A DNA stretch of 9,996 nucleotides from Actinomycetota bacterium (GTDB lineage: Bacteria > Actinomycetota > UBA4738 > G016210805), in assembly GCA_016210805.1 (NCBI GenBank), contig JACQTL010000336.1, forward strand, positions 1 to 9,996, in the 5' to 3' direction. Of the stretch, positions 6,723 to 9,996 are shown piece after piece. How positions within the stretch are numbered: the stretch's first letter is position 1; each line of letters begins with the position of its first letter. The position numbers and the translations under genes were made by a program. The notes under the pieces are model-generated. The model worked only from the letters and a program-made list of their open reading frames with translations, had not been told where the DNA came from and did no database searches.

Positions 6723-7457
6723 ATGCTCAGGGCCCGGGTGGACAGGCACCGCTGCATCGGGGCCGGCAACTGCGTGATCATCGCGCCCACCGCTTTCGGC
6801 TGGCTGCCGACCGGGTTCCCCAAGACCGAGGTGCTCGACGCCGAGAGCGTGGAGGAGGAGCGGCTTCGCGAGGCCGCCCTGGCCTGCCCGACCCAGGCCA
6901 TCGTGCTGGAGGAGTTCGAGGAGCTCCTTCCCTGGCAGCTCCGGGGGCAGGCCACGCCAACCCGCCGCGTCGTCAAGACCTTCATGTTCACCGACATCGT
7001 CGGCTCGACCGGCCTGGTCGAGGCGCTCGGTGACGAGGCCTGGGAGTCGCTGCTCCGGTGGCACAACGAGACGCTCCGCGGGATCTTCGCCGCGCACAAG
7101 GGGGAGGAGATCGTCGGGACCGGCGACGGGTTCTTCGTGGGCTTCGACAGCCCGGACGCCGCCCTGGCCTGCGCCGTGGCCATCCAGCGCAAGCTGGCCG
7201 AGCATCGCCAGCGCCACGGCTTCGCCCCCCAGGTCCGGATCGGCGTCCACGCGAGCGACGCGACCCAGGTGGGTAGGAACTTCGCCGGCAAGGGCGTCCA
7301 CGAGGCCGCCCGGATCGCGGCGCTCGCCGAGGGGGGCGAGATACTGGCCAGCCGCGACACGGCGGCCGGGACCCGCCACGAGGCCGGGGAGGGCCGCACC
7401 GTCCGGCTCAAAGGCATCACCGAGCCCATGGAGGTCGTGGCCGTCCCCTGGAAGTGA
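6723..7457 (+). CDS. [3Fe-4S] ferredoxin-class III nucleotide cyclase fusion
   Basis: A 244-residue, apparently soluble two-domain protein. Residues 1-64 match the small ferredoxins that serve actinobacterial P450s: VDRHRCIGAGNC, an AP-x2-F stretch, then ACP. The cysteines are C11, C17 and C55; Ala14 occupies the place of the extra Cys of [4Fe-4S] types, which points to a [3Fe-4S] cluster. A linker of about 20 residues leads to a class III cyclase domain (~82-242) with metal-binding Asp91 (FTDIVGST) and Asp135 (GTGDGFF) and the transition-state Arg197 (VHEAARI). The adenine-selecting Lys and Asp positions are Val131 and Asn186, and the transition-state Asn is His193. As I recall, His at that position is also common in actinobacterial cyclases of the LAL type. 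The product (cAMP or another cyclic nucleotide) is therefore not certain. Class III domains work as dimers. The start is ATG 6723, 2 bases after the ATPase stop, with only a weak AGGG site. The channel gene starts 4 bases later. Redox or oxygen sensing through the cluster is inferred. Confidence 0.9.
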   Translation: MLRARVDRHRCIGAGNCVIIAPTAFGWLPTGFPKTEVLDAESVEEERLREAALACPTQAIVLEEFEELLPWQLRGQATPTRRVVKTFMFTDIVGSTGLVEALGDEAWESLLRWHNETLRGIFAAHKGEEIVGTGDGFFVGFDSPDAALACAVAIQRKLAEHRQRHGFAPQVRIGVHASDATQVGRNFAGKGVHEAARIAALAEGGEILASRDTAAGTRHEAGEGRTVRLKGITEPMEVVAVPWK

Positions 7458-7461
7458 GCCC

Positions 7462-8796
7462 ATGCGGGGCCGACCTCCTCCGTGGACTCCGCAGCCGCGG
7501 GTCCGTACTGTTCCGCTCCGGGGACGGTCAAGGATGGGGAGTCGGCTGATCACCGGAAGACGCGCCTGGGAGACGCTCGTCGCCGTGGTGGCGACCGGGG
7601 CCGCCCTCTACGTCCCCCTCGTCCTCGCGCTCCACGTCCCCGACGGCCCGGCCCTGGTCGCGGTCGAGTCCCTGGTCACCGCGGTGTTCCTGGCCGACAT
7701 CGTGGTCCGGCGCCGCCAGGCCTCGGCGGCCCGGGCGGCGGGCGGCCACGCCACCGAACCTCCCGAGCGGTTCCCCAGGGTGGCCCTCCTGGCCGACGTC
7801 CTCGCGGCGCTGCCGCTCTCGCTGGCGCTGGGGCGGACCCCCCTCCTCCTGATCCGGCTCCTGAAGCTCAACCGTGTGGCGTGGGCCATGCGGGTGTGGC
7901 GGCACCGCGACGTGAAGCGCTCCAGCGTGCTGCGCCTCGTGTTCTTCCTGTACTGGCTGGTCCTCGGTACGCACGCCCTGACCGCCGGGTGGATCGCGAT
8001 GCGGGGACCCGAGGAGCCGGGGGCCTGGGCCGCGTACGTGGCCGGGCTCTACTGGGCCGTGATCACCCTGGCCACCCTGGGGTACGGCGACATCACGCCC
8101 GACGGGACGGCCCAGCGGCTGTACGCCGTGCTGGTCGCGGTGCTCGGCGTCGGCGTGTACAGCTACGTGATCGGGAACATCGCCACGATCCTGGCCAACC
8201 GGGACCCGGCCAAGGCCGACTACCTCCGCCGGCTCGAGCAGCTCGGCGCCTTCATGCACTACCGGGAGATCCCGCCGGACCTCCAGGAGCGCATCGTCCG
8301 CTACCACCGGTACCTGTGGCAGCAGGGGCTCCTGCACGACGAATCCGACCTCCTCGGCCACCTTCCCCCCAGCCTGCGCACCGAGGTCTCGCTCTTCCTG
8401 AAGCGGGACCTGATCGAGGCCGTGCCGCTGTTCCAGGGGGCCGACGAGGAGCTCCTCCGCGAGATCGCCCTGGAGCTGGAGCCGGTGGTGTTCATGCCCG
8501 GCGACGAGATCATCCGGGAGGGCGAGCGGAGCCGCGAGATGTACTTCATCAGCCGGGGCACCGTGGAGGTGCTGGGCCCCGAGGGCGACGAGGTGAAGGC
8601 CCGCCTCACCAGGGGCGACTTCTTCGGGGAGATGGCCCTGCTGTTCGACCGGGCGCGCTCGGCGACGGTCCGGGCCGTGGAGTACTGCGACCTGTACCGA
8701 CTCCGCCGGGAGCTCTTCGAGCGCGTGCTCTCGCACTACCCCGAGGTGGCCGAGAAGATCCACGAGCGCGCTCGCGGCCGCCTCGAGGCGCCGTGA
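7462..8796 (+). CDS. Cyclic-nucleotide-gated K+-type channel (six-helix with CNBD)
   Basis: An inner-membrane channel of 444 residues. After a Pro/Arg-rich N-terminus come S1 (~37-57), S2 (~64-83, with VFLADIVV), S3 (~106-123, LLADVLAALP), S4 (~125-148, basic residues R125, R132, K135, R138, R144, R147), S5 (~155-178), the pore helix and the filter TLGYGD (205-210), and S6 (~219-244, with SYVIGNIATI). A C-linker (~246-320) leads to a cyclic-nucleotide-binding domain (~321-430) with the phosphate-binding cassette FFGEMALL (387-394) and RSATV (399-403); Arg399 is the residue that contacts the cyclic phosphate in this fold. The layout is that of HCN/CNG/plant KAT channels rather than an S1-S4-less channel. 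TLGYGD predicts K+ selectivity. ATG 7462 follows the cyclase stop by 4 bases and has GGAAG 7 bases upstream; ATG 7534 is an alternative that keeps all helices. Coupling to the preceding cyclase is strongly suggested by the gene order. Confidence 0.94.
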   Translation: MRGRPPPWTPQPRVRTVPLRGRSRMGSRLITGRRAWETLVAVVATGAALYVPLVLALHVPDGPALVAVESLVTAVFLADIVVRRRQASAARAAGGHATEPPERFPRVALLADVLAALPLSLALGRTPLLLIRLLKLNRVAWAMRVWRHRDVKRSSVLRLVFFLYWLVLGTHALTAGWIAMRGPEEPGAWAAYVAGLYWAVITLATLGYGDITPDGTAQRLYAVLVAVLGVGVYSYVIGNIATILANRDPAKADYLRRLEQLGAFMHYREIPPDLQERIVRYHRYLWQQGLLHDESDLLGHLPPSLRTEVSLFLKRDLIEAVPLFQGADEELLREIALELEPVVFMPGDEIIREGERSREMYFISRGTVEVLGPEGDEVKARLTRGDFFGEMALLFDRARSATVRAVEYCDLYRLRRELFERVLSHYPEVAEKIHERARGRLEAP

Positions 8797-8824
8797 CGCC
8801 GGGCCGAGCCCGCGGTGCGGCGTC
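8795..8824 (+). terminator. Hairpin at the end of the channel gene
   Basis: GACGCC (8795-8800) pairs with GGCGTC (8819-8824), and GGGC (8801-8804) pairs with GCCC (8808-8811) on top of it, leaving a 7-base bulge. It begins within the channel stop codon and fills the 36-base gap between the two convergent genes. There is no T-run, so assignment as a terminator rests on position and stem strength. Confidence 0.35.
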
Positions 8825-8832
8825 CCGGGGTC

Positions 8833-9792
8833 TCACTCGCGGGGGTCTCGACCCGCCCCCGCGACGATGCCGGCCACGTCGAAGCGCTCCCCGGTCTCGC
8901 GCTCCGAGACCTCCCAGAGGCGGCGCCCGGCCTCCGGGTTGAGGGAACGCCGGAGGAGGGGCCGACCGACCGGGGCGCCGAACGTCCCCCACCTCGGCGC
9001 GTACAGCCGGCCACCACGCGCGTCCGGGTCGGCGGCCGCTCGGAGCTGCGGGAGCGCTCCCCGGTCCGGGGCCATGCCCACGTTCCTGGCCGCCAAGTGC
9101 CAGAACCGCTGGCTGAGTCCGCCGCCGGTCTCCTGCACGCTCCGCGCCTGGAGCTCGGTGTGGGAGAGGCCGGGGTGGGCCACCAGGCTGGCCACGTTCG
9201 CGCCGGCCGCCTCCAGGCGCCGGTGGAGCTCCACCGCGAAGTGCACGTTGGCCAGCTTCGACCGGCCGTAGGCCCGCCAGGGGTCGTACCTGCGGCGGAG
9301 GTGGGGATCCTCGGGATCGACGGCCCGGCCCGTGTACCGAGCGAAGCTGGTGACCGACACGACGCGGCCGGCCGGAGACCCGAGCAGCGACGGGAGCAGG
9401 TGCCGGGTCAGGACGAAGTGGCCGAGGTGGTTCACGCCGAGCTGCATCTCGAAGCCGTCGACGGTCGCCCGTTCGGGGATCCCCATGACCCCGGCGTTGT
9501 TGATCAGGAGGTCGATCCTTGGGTGCTCGGCGACGACGGCCGTCGCGAAGGACCGGACGGAGTCGAGGGAAGCGAGGTCCAGGTCGCGCAGCTCGAGGTC
9601 GGCTCCCGGGGCGTCTTCCTCGATCGAGCGGCGCGCCTCCTCCGACCTGTCCCTGTTGCGCGAGGCCATGATGACGTGCGCGCCCCTCCGGGCGAGCTCG
9701 CGCGCCGTCGCGAGCCCCAGGCCGCTGTTCGCTCCGGTCACCACGGCGACGTGGCCGTGCTGGTCCGGGATGTCCCTCGACGTCCAGGCCAC
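8833..9792 (-). CDS. Short-chain dehydrogenase/reductase, retinol-dehydrogenase-like
   Basis: A classical Rossmann-fold NAD(P)-dependent oxidoreductase of 319 residues. The cofactor loop is TGANSGLG (19-26), followed by ASRN (43-46) after beta-2, which often goes with NADP(H). Further motifs are the DLDLASLDSVR stretch (70-80), NNAG (98-101), the active-site Asn at 121 (GVNHLGHF), Ser149, and Tyr175/Lys179 in YGRSKLAN. The SKLANVHFAVEL stretch and HPGLSHTEL (206-214) are typical of the retinol-dehydrogenase/WWOX-like SDR group, which reduces or oxidises varied alcohols and carbonyls. The true substrate cannot be read from sequence. No signal peptide or membrane segment is visible. The start is GTG at 9790-9792 with GGAGG 10 bases upstream. 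The gene converges on the channel gene and shows no obvious functional link to it. Confidence 0.93.
   Translation of the reverse strand: MAWTSRDIPDQHGHVAVVTGANSGLGLATARELARRGAHVIMASRNRDRSEEARRSIEEDAPGADLELRDLDLASLDSVRSFATAVVAEHPRIDLLINNAGVMGIPERATVDGFEMQLGVNHLGHFVLTRHLLPSLLGSPAGRVVSVTSFARYTGRAVDPEDPHLRRRYDPWRAYGRSKLANVHFAVELHRRLEAAGANVASLVAHPGLSHTELQARSVQETGGGLSQRFWHLAARNVGMAPDRGALPQLRAAADPDARGGRLYAPRWGTFGAPVGRPLLRRSLNPEAGRRLWEVSERETGERFDVAGIVAGAGRDPRE
8837..8864. terminator. Second hairpin at the convergent junction
   Basis: A 9-bp perfect inverted repeat (TCGCGGGGG at 8837-8845, CCCCCGCGA at 8856-8864) with a 10-base loop overlaps the last codons of the dehydrogenase gene and lies 40 bases past the channel stop. 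It could halt plus-strand transcripts that read through the first hairpin. No T-run follows. Confidence 0.35.
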
Positions 9793-9802
9793 TCTCGTCC
9801 GA

Positions 9803-9807
9803 CCTCC
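9803..9807 (-). promoter_or_regulatory. Ribosome binding site of the SDR gene
   Basis: The minus strand reads GGAGG, 10 bases before the GTG at 9790-9792. The spacing is at the long end of the usual range, but the site supports this non-ATG start. Confidence 0.5.
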
Positions 9808-9996
9808 AGGGTCGCAGGGCGACCCCCTCGCATCATGAGGCAGCCGGCCCTGGGCCGCGAGGGGCGGCCTTCGAGGCCGTCGCCGGATGGCCGGTTCGAC
9901 TGCCCAGGAGCTCCTCGATGCCAGCCTCGAGTTCGGCGGCTGCTGTTAACTCCCCATACCTCGGGCGTCTTCCCCCAAATCGTGGTGTCGGAGGAC
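9808..9996. other. End of window, no supported gene
   Basis: The last 189 bases contain no gene I can support. A minus-strand frame is open from the window edge to a TGA at 9833-9835 (53 codons), and a plus-strand frame is open from ATG 9835 to the edge. Neither has the strong third-position GC of the other genes or a recognisable motif. The patch 9951-9985 is AT-richer than its surroundings and could hold a promoter, for example for the SDR gene or for a gene beyond the right edge, but no clear -10/-35 pair was seen. Confidence 0.5.

Noticed and set aside
7030..7461. Upstream extension of the channel frame
   Set aside because: It overlaps the cyclase gene entirely and is Arg/Pro/Ser-rich shadow sequence; ATG 7462 has a suitable site and spacing.
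9890..9905. TTCGA-containing stretch resembling a tRNA T-loop
   Set aside because: The flanking bases do not form a 5-bp T-stem and no acceptor or anticodon arm is present.
9833..9994. Partial minus-strand gene entering from the right edge
   Set aside because: The 53 open codons end in TGA 41 bases before the SDR gene, but third-position GC is well below that of the other genes and includes a TTA codon; no motif supports it.

Overview
The window is a chromosomal segment of very high GC content, with most third codon positions G or C. It most likely comes from an actinobacterial (Actinomycetota) genome, possibly an uncultured or deeply branching one. The case rests on the GC bias, an FtsZ whose C-terminus (DIPDFLKS) is of the actinobacterial kind, a P450-type [3Fe-4S] ferredoxin module and a LAL-type (large ATP-binding LuxR-family) regulator. 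I cannot place it below phylum. No insertion sequence, phage gene, CRISPR array, tRNA or rRNA was seen.

Left part (1-3385): ftsZ lies on the minus strand, followed downstream by a large nested hairpin at 15-97. About 290 bp containing AACCTC/GAGGT repeats separate it from a divergent plus-strand gene. That gene encodes a Mur-ligase-family protein that looks like cyanophycin synthetase with its ATP-grasp domain missing: the N-terminal domain is joined directly to the Mur-ligase domain.

Centre (3484-8796): three plus-strand genes sit almost end to end, with gaps of 2 and 4 bases. They encode (1) a 1078-residue STAND/LAL ATPase with helical repeats and a C-terminal LuxR-type helix-turn-helix, (2) a short fusion of a [3Fe-4S] ferredoxin to a class III nucleotide cyclase domain, and (3) a six-helix cation channel with a K+ filter (TLGYGD) and a C-terminal cyclic-nucleotide-binding domain. 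Sensor, second-messenger synthase and messenger-gated channel are therefore encoded together. My inference is a redox-controlled cyclic nucleotide circuit that sets membrane ion flux, with the ATPase either regulating the operon or gating the cyclase. The cyclase lacks the canonical Lys/Asp adenine-selecting pair and has His in place of the transition-state Asn, so the nucleotide it makes cannot be assumed to be cAMP. This is the most interesting part of the window.

Right part (8797-9996): a convergent minus-strand short-chain dehydrogenase of the retinol-dehydrogenase-like group meets the channel gene tail to tail, with two GC-rich hairpins at the junction. The last 204 bases hold no gene I can support.
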